A DNA stretch of 64,000 nt from Terfezia claveryi (GCA_015179025.1 WHUX01000027.1:389501-453500); one strand, 5' to 3'; positions 42,096 through 55,031 are shown, counted from the stretch's first letter. The notes: generated by a model from the sequence alone, not told the origin. Numbers and translations: made by a program.

Positions 42096-43299
42096 GGCTT
42101 GAAGATAGCCTTAAAATAGGTGTTAGTTAAGTGCTTGCTAGAGCGTGTTCAACTTGGGAAGATAATATGTACTCTGTAGTATAAGGAGTATTTTGGTCTT
42201 GAGAAGCTATCTCTAAAGTGCTGAATTGATTCGATACCTATACTTTGGTTGAGAAGCAATATAAGAGGGGTAGACTTTTGGTATAATTATACTTCAAGGT
42301 GCGGCTATTTTTATTTACTAACAAGTCATTGCTATGGTAACATTGGAAGTTGTTAGGTTGCTATAGTAACTTAATAAGAAAGTTAACTAGAAAGTAAGTT
42401 ATGAAATCCCTCTAATTAAACTTAATATAATAATTTAGTTGTTTTCTAGAATATTTATAATATAACTTATAATTATGTTTTAGAGTTTTTAGAAGTTTAG
42501 TAAATTCTTTTGAATAATTTAACTTAAGTACAATAAAAATATTAACTTTTATATAATAAAAAGAAGTTAAAGGACTAGTAATAAAAGTTTTAATAGCTCT
42601 TTCTGACTCAGAGTTCTTATTAATATATTATTCATACTCTTATGAATTTAATAGAAAAATAAAAAGTAATAGAAATAAAGTTATAGTATTAGAAGTGGTA
42701 GTAGTAAGTATTAGAGTAGAAGGTTATAATAGTATAGATAGTAATAATAGAATATTAACTATAATAGGAAGTAGAGGAAGCAAGTAAATATTAATAGATA
42801 TATAGAATAATAATAGTATAAATTTAACTTACTAATAGGTATTTGCTTTATATTAAGATAGAATATAAATATAAAATATATAATCTAATTCTATATAATT
42901 AATAAGATAGTATTTAAGTACTCTAACTTTAAGAATTAAACTAGGTAGTTATTTTACTTTAGAAATATGACTAAAGTACTTAAAGAAAAAAGAATAAAGA
43001 TATAAAAGGGTTAGTTTAATGTTAAAGAGTACCTTAAATAGGGTTATTCTATTTAGTATAAAGTAGAACAAACTATTTTTGATATAAATACTTTAATTAA
43101 AGGCTACAGCCTAAAAGAGAAAGAGTATATTATTAAGAGAAAGTCAAACTATATCTATAAAAGTTTGATTATAGTACTTTATAGTACTTTTAAATTTATA
43201 GGAATAAGTAGTAGTTGTTACAGGTAATATATAACTACAGAAATATTTTAAGGAATACATAGATAGTTGTAGAATAAAGTATAAATGCAACTATAACTT
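42096..43299. other. AT-rich block, no recognisable gene
   Basis: TpA-rich, stop-rich in all frames. Probably erased repeat DNA. No motif was identified. Confidence 0.5.
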
Positions 43300-43568
43300 A
43301 GGTGTCTTGTAGACTTAATAAGAGTAAAACTATATAAGATTTAGCATACTACTTAGGTCTTATTGTATTAATAATATCGAAGTAGTAGGTTATATAGAAG
43401 TATAGATCTGATAATGAGGAATCAGATTAGAATAATACTTCCTATAATAGCTTAGTAGGACTGACATTAGGTTATTGCTTAAATAGGAAACTACTTCCCA
43501 ATTAGCAATAGTGCAGTCTAATATATATTGAATGTGTAGCCTAAACTACAATTTATTGTAGTTAGGCA
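43300..43568 (+). repeat. Direct repeat D, copy 1
   Basis: Matches 58490-58724 in the same orientation (GTTATATAGAAGTATAGATC; AGGAAACTACTTCCCAATTA). It could be an LTR or LTR fragment bordering Gypsy-3. Confidence 0.65.
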
Positions 43569-44299
43569 AACATAGAGGAGCTGAACTTGAGTCCAACTAA
43601 TAATAATATATAAATAACAAATATAAGAACATAATAGAAACATATCGAAAAGAGTATATATATAAAATGTAATATTAGAGGTTATACAATTCTATTATAC
43701 AATCCCTTTAATGCTATTTCTTAAATGTACTACCATATCTGTTTGAGTAATCAAGCTAAGACAGTTAACTATAGTAGAGTATTAGTTATCTTAATAGAAA
43801 GTAAATCTTTTGCTTAAGCCATAATAATACTCTCTATTTTAAGGCAGCTAGCCTCAGCTGAATACAAGTTCTTCTGACCCTATAGAAGACAAGTATTAGT
43901 AATATCTTAAGTAATTGTAATAACTAGGTTCTAACCTTTAGCTAAATAACTCTATCTCATTTAAGAGTACCATAAGACTAGTATACCTATACATATATGC
44001 TATAGCTATTAAAAACCAAACCTCTTACTAAAAAACCTACAGGAAAAATGTGATAAGTAGAAAGGTAAAAGGTACTATATTTTTATGGATTGAATAACTT
44101 AACATAAGTCTTAACCTTAGATATCTCTTTCATCTTATAGCTTATTAGTAAACTTTTCTTAATACTACCTAAGCTCCTTTAGATAGTTATCCACTTATTA
44201 AAGGTTTTCCATATATCCTCAAATACTATATATCTTACTTAATGTACTCTGTACTTGACTACTCCTATATTTTGATGAGAGTCCACTATGGTTTTGACT

Positions 44300-47200
44300 T
44301 TGAAGATATTTAGTGCATTTTTATCTATATCTTATAGCTTATTTTATTGTTTGAATAGCTTAAAGATAGTAACATGAACAATATTATACTATCATATGCC
44401 TTATGGAACTTTAAGTCTATAAGTATATGAACTAATAGCTTCAATAATCTTGTAGGGTCCTATCTACCTGCTAGTGAGGGAATAGTTCTTTTTAGCTTAT
44501 ATTTATTAGATCTGATAGTCAACTAATATCCAGTTATTAGTAGCAAATCTTTGTACTTTTTTGAAGTGAATAGTACTTCTTTTGTAGTTGATTTACTTGA
44601 AGATATTATAAATTTGGTTATGCATAGTTGCTATTTAGTCTCGCTATTCTTATATAGTAGAAGTAGAAAAGGAGAACTTGTAGTTATTTGAAAGGTAGAT
44701 GGTGTGAGGGTCAAAAACATATAAACTTTAGTAAAAAGAGTATTTATGGATGGAGTAGGTGGTAGTATTGTAGGTAAACTTGGCTAAGGGTAGCTATTAT
44801 TTCTATTAAGCTTGCCCATCATAACAGTAGATATAGAGGTATTGCTTGAGTGTTTGGATTACTTATACTACAAGTTCATTAGTCTGAGAGTAGTAGGTAG
44901 TAAAGAGGTAGAAGGTAATGTTAAGCTTTTGGTTAAGCTCTTTAAGGAATGTAGAGGTAAATTATAGACCACAGTCAAAGGTGATATATCTAGGAAGGCT
45001 ATGGAGTCTCTATCTCTCATTGATATAGGTATTAGCAATATCAAATACTATCAATATAGTTTTTGCTGGAATATACTATGTATTATATGTTTATAAACTA
45101 GTCTATAACAATAAGTATTATATTGAAACCTTCGGACTCTAGTAACCTATTAACAAAGTCTATTACTATTTTCCTAAATGATCATTTACCAGTTAGTAAT
45201 AGTACCAACTTCATTTACCTGCTATGCCTGTTTGTCTTTGCTTTCTAATAGTTAGTATATTCTACTATATAGTTTATAATATCTTCTTGCTATTTATCCC
45301 ATATAAAGGTCCTTGACACTAGCTTTTAAGTATGATATCCTCCCCAATATCCTGCTACTTAACTATTATAGTACTGCTTCAGTACTTCCAACTTAAATTT
45401 AAGGAGTAAAACCTATAGTCTGTCCTTTTTCTGTCATCTTACTATATTTATTCCTTCTATATCTATATTTTCTGCTTTCTCTTTTTTCTCTTTCTCTAAT
45501 ATCCTAAGTTGTCTATCTTCAAAGAATCTAGCATCCAATGCTGATTTTTCTTCCTCTAAATGTCTAAACAGGCCATTAGACTTATCTATTTTTAAACCCA
45601 GTCGATAATAGATATTGTAGATAAATTCTAACATTTTGAGGTACTAGAAGGCTTGACAGGAGTTAAACTTTGGCTTTGTATTAAAGTATTGTAACCCTTA
45701 ATTGTTAGTATAGATGTTTACTTAAATACCTACTAACCAATCTCTCTACTTCTGGAAATAATCCACAATTACAAACAATTGTTTATTGTAGATTAACCAC
45801 TTGCATTAAGCTGCTGAGAAGGTTTTTACATAATATTTAATAAAATAAAGCTGCTTTTCTCTATTGACAACATAGTATTAAGAAAGGATACTAGCAATAG
45901 CTTAATTACTAGTATTAGTTTTAATAATTGCCTTGAGTAGTCTATTCAACTAGATGAGAATAGGTGCAATAAGAAATCATTTTTTGAGGTCTTCGAAGGC
46001 TTATTGCTATTGATATCCCCAACTGAAAGGAATATCTTTCGTTAAATCAATTAGACAGTATACTTTAGTACTGTAATTAGCAATGAATTAACAATAGTAG
46101 ATAGTAAAACCTAAGAATGTTTGTACCTCTTTTTTTTTAGTTACAATAGGCTACTGGAATATAGTTTTGAGCTTGGAGAGGTCCATTCAGATTTGTTTAC
46201 CTTTAACTATATGACTAAGGAATAAGATCTCTTTAATATAGAATTCAGATTTGATGAGGTTGACTGCCAACTTATGTTAGATACATTAATAGAGAACTTT
46301 TTCGACTAGTTGTTGATACTCTTCTTTAATCTCTCCTTTATAGATGAAGATATCATCCAAGTACTAGATACATTTTTCCATATCCTTGAAGATCATATTT
46401 ATTATTTCTTGGAAAGTTGTAGGTATATTAGTCAATCTAAATGGCATAATGGTATACTTATATAGTTCCTTCTTTGTTCTAAAAGCGGTTTTCCACTTAT
46501 CTCCTAGTGCAATTCTAATGAAGTTGTACTCATTTTTAAGGTTTAATTATATAAACTATTTATCTCCATAAGTAGTTCTAGTGAGTAACTTTGAGATAAG
46601 GAGAAGTAGGTACTTGTTCAGAATAGTAAGATGATGGAAAGCTCATTAATTTATACAAAGCCTTAAAAACTACCTTTTTTTCAAAAAAAGAGAATAGGAG
46701 TACTAGCAAAAGCATATGAGTATCTAACTTTGGTTGTAGGAAAGTTCTTATCAAGGTATTTTTAGAGAGCTTCATCTTCTTCTCATATAGTCTTATAGAT
46801 TACCCTGAATAGTATCTTTGCCTATGAGTCTTAGAGAGGTATTTTATAGTCCTATAATTTATGTTTAGAGAGTCTAGCTGCTTGTTCTATAATAAAGTAA
46901 TATACATAATTAGAGTATTATTCACTTATATCAATAATAAGTATAATCTCACTATCCTCTAGTAGCTCTTCAATATCAAAAATAGAAATAATAGAAATCT
47001 ACCTAACAGTGCAAGGAACAACTAAACTTATAGAATCCTATTTTAAACACCTAGCTTATATGTCTATCGAAAATCTATTTTCTGTTAACTAAGATAAACC
47101 CAAAATAATATTCTTCTTCTCAATATCCAAAACTTTAGTATCTATCTTGAACTTACTTAAAAAATGAGAAGAGGAATCCAACATATCAAGCCTCATATTA

Positions 47201-47400
47201 ACTATATATTTTTTTTCAAAAATCTAAGAACCATCTCCCTACCTAACTTTAACTTCTCAAGCTCATTTCTAAATTTCTAACTTAATTGACAACCTTTTTC
47301 TAACTACTGGAGTACTAGCTTTTTAGTTTACTATAGTTTTGACTTCTTTGATAGCAATAGAAATTCGAACTATTAAAAGAGAAGAATATTTAGAAGTACA
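44300..47400 (-). pseudogene. Gypsy-3 pol (protease, RT, RNase H, integrase), destroyed
   Basis: RT (46800-46000): RIALGDKWKTAFRTKKELYK, YTIMPFRLTNIPTTFQEIIN, YLDDIFIYKGEIKEEYQQLV and VQTFLGFTIYYC, the classical gypsy blocks with intact Y-L-D-D. An RNase H-like stretch (45990-45650) ends with the long open piece KSALDARFFEDRQLRILEKE (45434-45634). Integrase (45420-44400): VAGYWGGYHT with EYTNY (zinc site with Cys to Tyr changes), IVIDFVNRLLESEGFNIILI (first Asp). The protease region (about 46900-47400) is too decayed for a motif. Stops are dense. This is a fossil, and function is excluded. Confidence 0.82.
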
Positions 47401-47449
47401 TCTGATAGTAGGTAATGTACTCCTTACTCATTTCCCAACTGTTTTTTCT

Positions 47450-49140
47450 TAGAACCCAATTTAGTAATCTAAAGCTATTCTTTATTAGTTTGGGCTTTCT
47501 TAACAGTAGGTACTAGAGCTTGACTAGTCATAGTAGTAACTTTTAGTTTATAAGAATATAGCTTAGTAGTATGCTTTCCAGAAGAGTATTCCTTGAACTT
47601 ATAATTATCTCTTCCATACTTGATACAATGTCCTTTTTAAGTCTACTTTAGTAGATTTCATTAGAGAGTTTCTTAAAGGGCTTAGACCACTAAGTAGTAG
47701 TCGTAGGTTTGTTTTTATATTAGAAGTACTATTTTAAGGTACACCTTTTAGATCCTAGTTGAGTAGAAGGAGCATTATAGTTTTAACTTTAGAACTTTGT
47801 AGAAATAATGTCTATTTCAATAAGCTTTTATCTCCATTAATGAGGGAAGGTATAGAGGTTTTGGTAGTAAACTATTAACTTTTGGAGATCTTAAGGAAGG
47901 ATAGAGATTATAATATTGATAATCTACATCTTAGATAATTTGGTATAGTTGTTAAGCTTATCTATCTTAATTACTAGATAGTCTAAAACAAAACTAGTCA
48001 TTTTTAGTTCTACTAGGTCATGATATACTCAATCTACTTAGTAGTAGGCTTTATAATATAACTTCATAGTTTACCTAACTTCCTTCTATATATAATACTT
48101 AACTCAATTAGCATTCTACTAAACTAATACCTTCTCATCCATTGATAATCCAATATATGCTAGCTTCTGGTCTTCATTTTGAGTAAGGGTGATAAAAAAA
48201 TAATCATCTATTTAAAAGATCCAGTCTTCTAGATATGTTTAGTCCCCCTTGAATTTGTTTGGAGGTAGTACTTTGCCTGTAATCTGCTTATTTACAAAGA
48301 CCTCAGATCCTACTGAAAGTAGTAGTGGAGAAGTAAGGTCCCTAAGTTGTTATCAAGTTCTTTTGGTAGTAGAGGAGATAGTAATATACCACCTGCTCCT
48401 TGCTCAAGTCTCTATACTATATTTACTAGAGAGTATATAGGTTGAGGAGCCTGTACTTACTATTCTACCTTTGTAAGTTATTCTTAAAAGCTAGTAAATT
48501 GTCCTTTCCTACCAGTAAATTATCCTTCAATACTAGGAAACCTTTATTAGTATTAATCATTATAGAAGTTAGCTTGCTTTTTAAAGTTTTAAAAGTTATA
48601 GTAAATTGTCTAAAACTTTTTTCTCTGATTTATTTTTTTAGAAATAACAAGATTCTGAATTTGGGAGAGTGTAATTTATATATCATTTAATAGTTGTGCA
48701 TGTTTATTGATAGTACTATTTGCTATATTCTAGATATCTACTATATTTCACTGAATAAATTTTATATGTGCTATTTAAATCTACTAAAGCTGCTATACTT
48801 ATGCAAGTACAGCTTGTATTTCTGCTTCTAGATAATGAACTTGTGCCTTTATGGTAGTATATCTAGGAAGAATGGGGGTGTAGTGGCAAGCTGCTAGTTG
48901 TTTGGCTTTAGTAGAGATTTTTAGAGCAATAGATAGTGCTACTAATAGAGCAACTGATTGAATAATAGGTTCAGAAAAGGAGGAGGATATTGATCTAAGT
49001 CCTATTTATTAACAGAGAGTATTCTAATATTCCTGAAATTGGGAAATTAAGAAGGAGGGAGTATAGTATTGCTCAATAAATTATTTAGCTCATTGCTATA
49101 CCTGAATAACACTATCATTATTAGTGTCAGCCATGGGCTC
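47450..49140 (-). pseudogene. Gypsy-3 gag, destroyed
   Basis: A retrotransposon gag core is readable at about 48240-48030: TYLEDWIF, stop, IDDYFFITLTQNEDQ, LAYIGLSMDEKVLV, then two stops where Trp-Trp is expected, and VKYYI, stop, KEVR. A zinc-knuckle remnant lies at about 47640-47585 (CIKYGRDNYKFKEYS, from C-x2-C-x4-H-x4-C with three residues lost by transitions). The rest is Ser/Thr-rich and broken. Upstream DNA to 49289 shows nothing else. Confidence 0.75.
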
Positions 49141-49289
49141 ATTAGAGATTTCACTAAGTAATTCTCTTAATATAGATATAGTTGTAGAGGATTTATAGAG
49201 TATAAGTATCTATAGAGGTTTATATATAAGTAGTATAATATTATAGGCAAGCGGTAACTATGGAAATGCTTTAGAGAATAGATAGATAG

Positions 49290-49931
49290 TGTAAAGTAAG
49301 GCGGCGTGCTTCATAACCAACTCTCTACTGCTGGGCGGCAGTACTAGAGTTTACTACAGCAAACTATAGGTGCACGGAACCTATAGCTTCTGTTTAAGTA
49401 TATCTTGCTTGCATATATTCTATTGTCGCTCTAGTTGTAAAAGGTAGGCCTGACCAGCCTATAACTTGTTATTGGAACATAGAGGGAGATGGGCCCAAAT
49501 GGGCCCTGAATATAATTGCTCAATACTTTATTATTAGTAGATATCTACTACTCTGTTTCTGTCTCTATCCCTGGCTTGAATTCTCCTCCAACAAAGGGGA
49601 ATTCAGGGGACTATATACTGCCTGAGTGGGGCAGTGTTGGGGCAGTGTTGGGGCAGTACTGAGGCAGTGCACTATCATCTGACCCATTACATGATTTGAA
49701 ATCAATATAATAGAAACTTCCAGAAACTACTAAGAAATAGAACTACAAGTATCGTATGACCCTTCCAATGAGTCATGCTTATTACTATAATGAAATACAT
49801 GAGTTACTATACCTTTAATATCATCTGCCGGCCGACGCTGGCAGCTTGATAATATCTTATTCCACCAGGTTAAAAGTTGGTATGTAACGGAAGTTATATT
49901 TCATTGGGAAATGGAATGTGACTTCCTTACA
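49290..49931. mobile_element. Solo LTR, family S, second copy
   Basis: 642 bp, TGTAAAGTAAGGCGGCGTGC to CTTCCTTACA, with perfect duplication GATAG (49285-49289, 49932-49936). Very similar to 21862-22514. GC-richer and hardly mutated in comparison with its surroundings, so a late arrival. Confidence 0.92.
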
Positions 49932-49989
49932 GATAGTTATGAAGTGAAGAATAAATACTATCAGCAAAAATAATATTTGTGCCCTGTGC

Positions 49990-50552
49990 ATTAGACACTT
50001 ATAATATATAGGACGATAACTCAAAATTAGGACACAAACACTTGTTGCGCTAGTATTCTAATGTACTGGGATATTGCTCATATACTTGGGATACAACACC
50101 AATTCTTAGCAGTTATGCTTGTATTTAGGATGCACTATAATATTGCTTATATATCTAGGATGGAATACCAATACTAGGTAGTTGCTCTCATATCTGGGAT
50201 ACAATGGGATATTACTATTACACTTGGGATACACTAGAATATTGCCACCTCACTTGTAATACAATACTAATGTTAAGTAGTTGCTCTTATATCTAGGATA
50301 TATTGGGATATTGCCACTACACTTGAAGTACACTAGAATATTGCCCGCTTGCCTATGATATAATACTTATGCTAAGCAGTTACTCTCGCATCTGGGATAT
50401 ACTAGGATATTGCTCCCATGTCTAAAATACAAGTATACATGCAACTTTTGTTCTGATATACTTATTGGGTAAACACAACCCGCTTACAGCTTGCATTTGC
50501 TATGTTCTTATACCAGCCAGCTATTTAGCCAGGTTTATACCCTCTGAATATA
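49990..50552 (+). repeat. Repeat T: about 43-bp units GGGATATTGC/CTTGGGATACA, plus unique end
   Basis: Alternating units such as CATATCTGGGATACAATGGG + ATATT. The end (about 50460-50552) is found inverted at 58118-58200, and the array inverted at 58200-58440. It forms the outer part of the left arm of a large inverted repeat interrupted by Gypsy-2. Confidence 0.7.
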
Positions 50553-50557
50553 CATGC

Positions 50558-51109
50558 TGTAACGAGGGCTCTAGAGGACAAGGCGACCAAGGGGTACGCC
50601 GGGAAAGTGGCAAGGGGCAATCGCACATATAGGAGCGCTACGTATGTGATCGGGGGAAAGGCTATGGTAAGAAACACGTAGGAACGCTACATGTGTGACC
50701 AGAGGAAGACTGAGACGGGGGCAAGGGAAAGAGGCAAGAGCCAGAGAGAGGCAGAGGGCAAGGGATACGAGACACGCGGAGGCAGTTGCCGCATGTGTTA
50801 AGGGAGGCAGCTGTACTGCAGAGTTATTTGTTTGAGACAAGGATGTGTACAAGGGAGGTGCACAAGCGCTGGGGGAAGCAAGGTCCTGTATTGGGTATAC
50901 AAGATGTTGGATGGGGATCCAACGAGAGGGCAGAGAGAGCAAGCTATATATACAGGCTTCTTTTCTGGCCAAGGCCACCGGAAGGAATAAGGTTCCCGAG
51001 ACCCCTTATCTCGGGAACAGAGATAACAATGATATCAATCAACAATAACGAGAGTGGGATGGAATCCCGTCTGACTCTTAAACCTGGCTAGGAAAGGACG
51101 GTTGTGAGA
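50558..51109 (-). repeat. Gypsy-2 left LTR (3' LTR in element sense)
   Basis: Plus-strand start TGTAACGAGGGCTCTAGAGG, end GGACGGTTGTGAGA. Similar to 56246-56796. Confidence 0.88.
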
Positions 51110-51122
51110 CTATCCCCCCTTA
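51110..51122 (-). other. Gypsy-2 polypurine tract
   Basis: Minus strand reads AAGGGGGGATAG directly next to the 3' LTR. Confidence 0.7.
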
Positions 51123-51290
51123 AGGCTCGGAGCCCCAGCGACGCAAGGCAAGGCGAAACAAACAAACAAACAAGACAGGTGAATAACCAATAATCCATAA
51201 CACAACCCCAACACCAGACAACCTGACAACAACAGAAACAATAATCATAATTCCAACTCCAAATCAACAAAGACAAGACAAAAATATCAT

Positions 51291-51480
51291 TCAGCTAGGC
51301 GAGGCTTGAGAGGGTAACACTGGTGGAATATAGTGACCAGGTCAGGGGCGTTTTCCAAATCCTCTGCTGGTTGCTAGGTGGTCTCCTCGTCCCCTAACCA
51401 TTTGACCTTGTACTGAACTCGTCCATAGCGCTTTCTAGAGTCCAGTACCTCCTCAACCTCACACTCCTCTTCACCTGCAA
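51291..51480 (-). pseudogene. Chromodomain at the end of Gypsy-2 pol
   Basis: One frame shift after the integrase frame, the minus strand gives EECEVEEVLDSRKRYGRVQY, KVKWLGDEETT, stop, QPAEDLENAPDLV, a chromodomain. The stop stands at the third aromatic residue (TGG to TAG). In chromoviruses this domain guides integration to heterochromatin by binding methylated histone H3. The domain would be cut off from pol in this copy. Its presence fits the clustering of elements in this region, though cause and effect are not shown. Confidence 0.85.
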
Positions 51481-52833
51481 TCACCACGGAAGGAGGGGGG
51501 GGTGCTCTTGCCCTAGAAGGGGATCATCGGCGGCTGGCTCGATCTCCGAGACATGAACAACCGGATAGTGCTTGATCTCCCTAGGAAACCTCAGTCGGTA
51601 AGCATGAGTACCTATAGCTGCTAACACCTCGTAGGGACCTAGAAACTTGTGATCCAGCTTACGGGAGGGCCGTTCTGTCCGGAAGTGTCTGCTAGAAAGC
51701 CATACCTTGTCTCCAGGCTGGTACCTTAGGGCTGGCAACCGTGATCCGTTGGCATATTCTACTTGCCTAGCCTGGGCATACCCTAGCTCAGCCTTCAGGG
51801 TACGGTGGAGTTCAGCGATTCCAGCTGCCAATTCCTTAGCCGGGGGATGGGCTTTCTGCAGAGACGCTAAGGTATCCACGAATCGGGGGTGCCAACCGTA
51901 ATTGTCCAGGAAGGGAGAGGTTTTCGAGGACTCCGAGAACTGGTTGTTGGCTGCGAATTCGCAGGTCGCCAGCAACGAAACTCAGTTGTCCTGCTGGTAA
52001 TTGACAAAAGCCCTCAGATACTGCTCCATAATGGCGTTCATCCTCTCCAATTGGCCGTCCATCTTGGGGTGGTAAGCTGTTAACAGATGAACTTTGATCC
52101 CCAGAAGTTCGCAGAAGGCTTGCCAGAATTCTGAGGTAAACTGGGAGCCATGGTCGGATACGATCGATTCAGGGAGGCCATGGTATCGGAATATATTATT
52201 GAGGTAGAGATTGGCTAACTCTGGGGTAGAGCAGGTATCCCGGCAAGGTATAACATGCCTCATTTTCGTCAACCGATCCACCACCATCAAGATAGCATTG
52301 AACCCTGAATTTTCCGGCAACCCTGTTACGAAGTCGATAGTCAGGTGCAGCCACGGCTGATCAGGGATATCCAGAGGTTTCAGCATCCCATATGGGGCGT
52401 GGCAGACAGGCTTAGCACGTTTGCAAACATGGCAGTTCCATATGTACCACTCCACGTCCTTCCATTGGTCGATCCATGTATACTTCCTGGCCAGAAGCTC
52501 TAACGTTTTGGCCACTCCAGGGTGACCTGCAACTAGGCTATCATAGTGTTCTTTGATCAATCGAAGGCGCAGCTCTCCTTCCGGCACATATAGCCGTTCG
52601 AGGTGGTAGAGGAGTCCTTCCTGGACGGTATACTCGGCTAGGGAGATCTTGGGGTGGCGGCGCTGGCCAGAATCCACTGCAGCGATAATTTCCTTGGCCA
52701 AGGGGTCATCCTCGTATGCCCGTCTCACCAGTTGTCGGAGGTCAGCTTCCATGGCGGCCTCGGCTTCCGCATCAACCTCAGTATCAGTGAGGACATTGGC
52801 CGCCAGATCAAGGTTTTCGGGCTTCAATACCAC
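51481..52833 (-). pseudogene. Gypsy-2 integrase
   Basis: Zinc site: HYDSLVAGHPGVAKTLELLA with WYIWNCHVCKRAKP. Core: PWLHLTIDFVTGLPENSGFN (first Asp), GLPESIVSDHGSQFTSEFWQ (second Asp), TAYHPKMDGQLERMNAIMEQ (Glu). The tail has LPALRYQPGDKVWLSSRHFR and LDHKFLGPYEVLAAIGTHAY, the GPY/F module. One TGA near 51977 (DN*VSLL) reads as former TGG. All three catalytic residues are kept. The frame is the same as RT, so the product is a Pol polyprotein. Confidence 0.92.
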
Positions 52834-54303
52834 CTGATTTTGGTATTTTAGCCTTTCATTCCCCCCCTTAGGGAGATCTCCTGATCTCCGGGTTAATACA
52901 TCGGGCTTGCCACCAGCTTTTCCAGGATGGTACTTGATCTTAAAGTTGAACCGAGAGAGGAATTCCGACCACCTGGCCTGCTATCGGTTGAGCAGCTTGG
53001 TGGTAGTAAAGTATATAAGGTTTTTATGGTCGGAAAGTACTTCGATAATCCCCTTGGCTGACTCCAGGTGTGGCCTCCATTCCTCGAATGCTCGCACGAT
53101 GGCCATCAGCTCCTTGTCGTAGATTTCGTAGTTGCACTCAGCTGGGGAATGCTTCTTTGAGAAATAGGCCACTGGGTGGAGGATGCCTTTATCGTCGTTC
53201 TGAGAGAGGATTCCCACGGAGACATAGTCGGAGGCATCGATTTCGACGACACACTCCTGGTCAGGGTTGAAATGTGCCAGGATTGGCACTGAGCAGAAGG
53301 CTTCCTTGAGGTTCTGGAAGGCAGATTGGGCTTCTGAATTCCAGTCGAAACGCCGGTCTTTTTTGGTCAGGGCGGTGAGGGGGGCTACGATCTTCGAATA
53401 CTCTAGAATGAACCGCTGGTAAAAGTTAGCGAACCTCAGGAAGGCTTGGACATCCTTGAGATTTGCTGGGGTTTGCCATTCCTGGACAGCGGTAACCTTG
53501 GTGGGGTCCATCCTGATACCTTCTGTAGTGATGATTAATCCTAGATACTTGACCTCCTGCACATGAAACTCGTATTTCTCCGGTTTCAGGTATAATCCGG
53601 CCTTCTCCAGCTTATCTAACACCTGCCTCACATGGATTTTGTGTTCCGCTAGGAAGTCCGAGTATATAAGGATATCATCCAGGTAAGCTGTGCAGAACAC
53701 ATCGAGGAAGTCCTGCAAGGTGTCATTGATGAAGTGCTGGAAGGAGGCAGAGGCATTGGTTAGGCCAAAGGGTATTACATTATACTCAAAATAGCCATAT
53801 CGTGTTCGGAAGGCAGTTTTCCACTCCTCCCCCTCGGCGATCCGTACCCGGTTGTAAGCCCCTCTTAAATCCAGTTTGGTGAGCCATTTGGCCTTGGAGA
53901 GCATAGCTAATGTCTCCTGGATTACGGGTAGGGGGTACCTGTTTTTGACCATTATCTCGTTTAGGCCCCGGTAATCGACACACAACTGGAGAGAGCCGTC
54001 CGAGTTCTTCACAAAAAGCACTGGGGCACCCGCTGGTGAAGTGCTATGGCGAATGAAGCTCTTGTTGAGGTTTTCATCCAAGTATTTCTTCAGGGCCTCC
54101 AGCTCCACCCGGGACATTCTGTAAAGGGGCCCATAGAGGGGGGTCTTACCCTCTACCAGCAGAATTGTGTGGTCATATGGTCGGTGGGGCGTCAGCTTCT
54201 CCGTGGCTTTTTCCGAGAACAGATCAATAAACTCATGGTATTCATTCGGGACCATGGCCTTCCACTCCTCCTTAGGTCGCATCTTGTTGATTTCTAGATT
54301 CAC
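52834..54303 (-). pseudogene. Gypsy-2 reverse transcriptase and RNase H
   Basis: [102 protein letters not shown] and [14 protein letters not shown], with Y-L-D-D intact. Thumb: [18 protein letters not shown]. RNase [65 protein letters not shown] at 52981 (NR*QARWSEFL) is a former CAG; the linker to integrase includes KYHPGKAGGKPDVLTRR. Apart from this stop the 440-residue frame is intact. Confidence 0.93.
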
Positions 54304-54678
54304 CTATGTATGGACAGGGCATGAGCCTTCAGCTTGTGCCTCCTAGTGAGGTAAGCGAAAGCCCCTGTCCCGATGAAGCTAACATTCAGAGGTTTTTGGG
54401 GACTAGGGGGCACAGGGGAAACTGGTGGCACAGGGGAAACAGGGGGCACAAGGGAAACAGGGGAATTGGCATTGAGGTGCGCAGGCAGGTGCACCACCTG
54501 GGTAGGGTAGATTACTGGGGGTGGCAAGGCACACAGCCCAGTAATGGTGGCCTTCGGATTCCCGCAGTATTTTTTCAAAACTGGCTGTTGAACTACAGAG
54601 TATAAGAGCTGAAGCTGACCGATACATCGTGCATTCTTAGCTACGGGATTCCGAGCACAATCGGGTATTTGAGCTTAG
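54304..54678 (-). pseudogene. Gypsy-2 protease-RT linker with a Pro-rich repeat
   Basis: Minus strand, broken by several stops. One frame shows short PVSPVPPVSPVPP repeats from a 15-21-bp minisatellite (about 54400-54470). Linkers in this place are normally variable. Confidence 0.5.
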
Positions 54679-54996
54679 TCACAAACATCGGGAGGGCTTC
54701 GAGTGATCCCCGACCAGGGCAGGCACGCACGCGATATCGGTGATATCCTCAGAGGAGATGGGTCGACCATCGATAACATCCAGAACCAGGGGGGTTTTCA
54801 GCTTTGATGTAGGTATGGAGAATTTACTGACAAAGGCCTGGTCAACGAATGCAATTCCTGAAGCTCCGCAATCTATGAGGGCTGACGTGGTGATTGTTCT
54901 ATCATTGATATTGAGGGAGACAGATACAACAAAATGCTTGCTAAACAAGGAAGATTCGTTAACAGCAGAAGAAACAGAAAATGCAGACAAAGACAA
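54679..54996 (-). pseudogene. Gypsy-2 retropepsin-like protease
   Basis: FSKHFVVSVSLNINDRTITT then SALIDCGASGIAFVDQAFVS: D-C-G-A-S-G replaces D-S-G-A-T/S. This is followed by LVLDVIDGRPISSEDITDI, typical of the fungal chromovirus protease. It lies in the same frame as RT. An aspartic protease acts as a dimer in the particle to process Gag-Pol. The D-C-G triad variant also occurs in other elements, so activity cannot be judged from it. Confidence 0.82.
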
Positions 54997-55031
54997 ATAG
55001 CCTGGGACAGGTCCCTTGCTAGTGTCAGTAA

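Larger units (their letters stand above)
43600..49200 (-). mobile_element. Gypsy-3: heavily mutated Ty3/gypsy element
   Basis: Minus-strand order gag, protease, RT, RNase H, integrase is traceable through AT-rich DNA with very many stops. Region 43600-44100 downstream of integrase is shared with the non-autonomous element at 34.1 kb. LTRs are not proven; direct repeat D is a candidate. Many W, R and Q codons are stops, as expected after strong C-to-T mutation of both strands. Confidence 0.8.

Noticed and set aside
50571..51091. ORFs within Gypsy-2 LTRs (also 56350-56761)
   Set aside because: They occur in LTR DNA on both strands and are not conserved as frames between the two LTRs.
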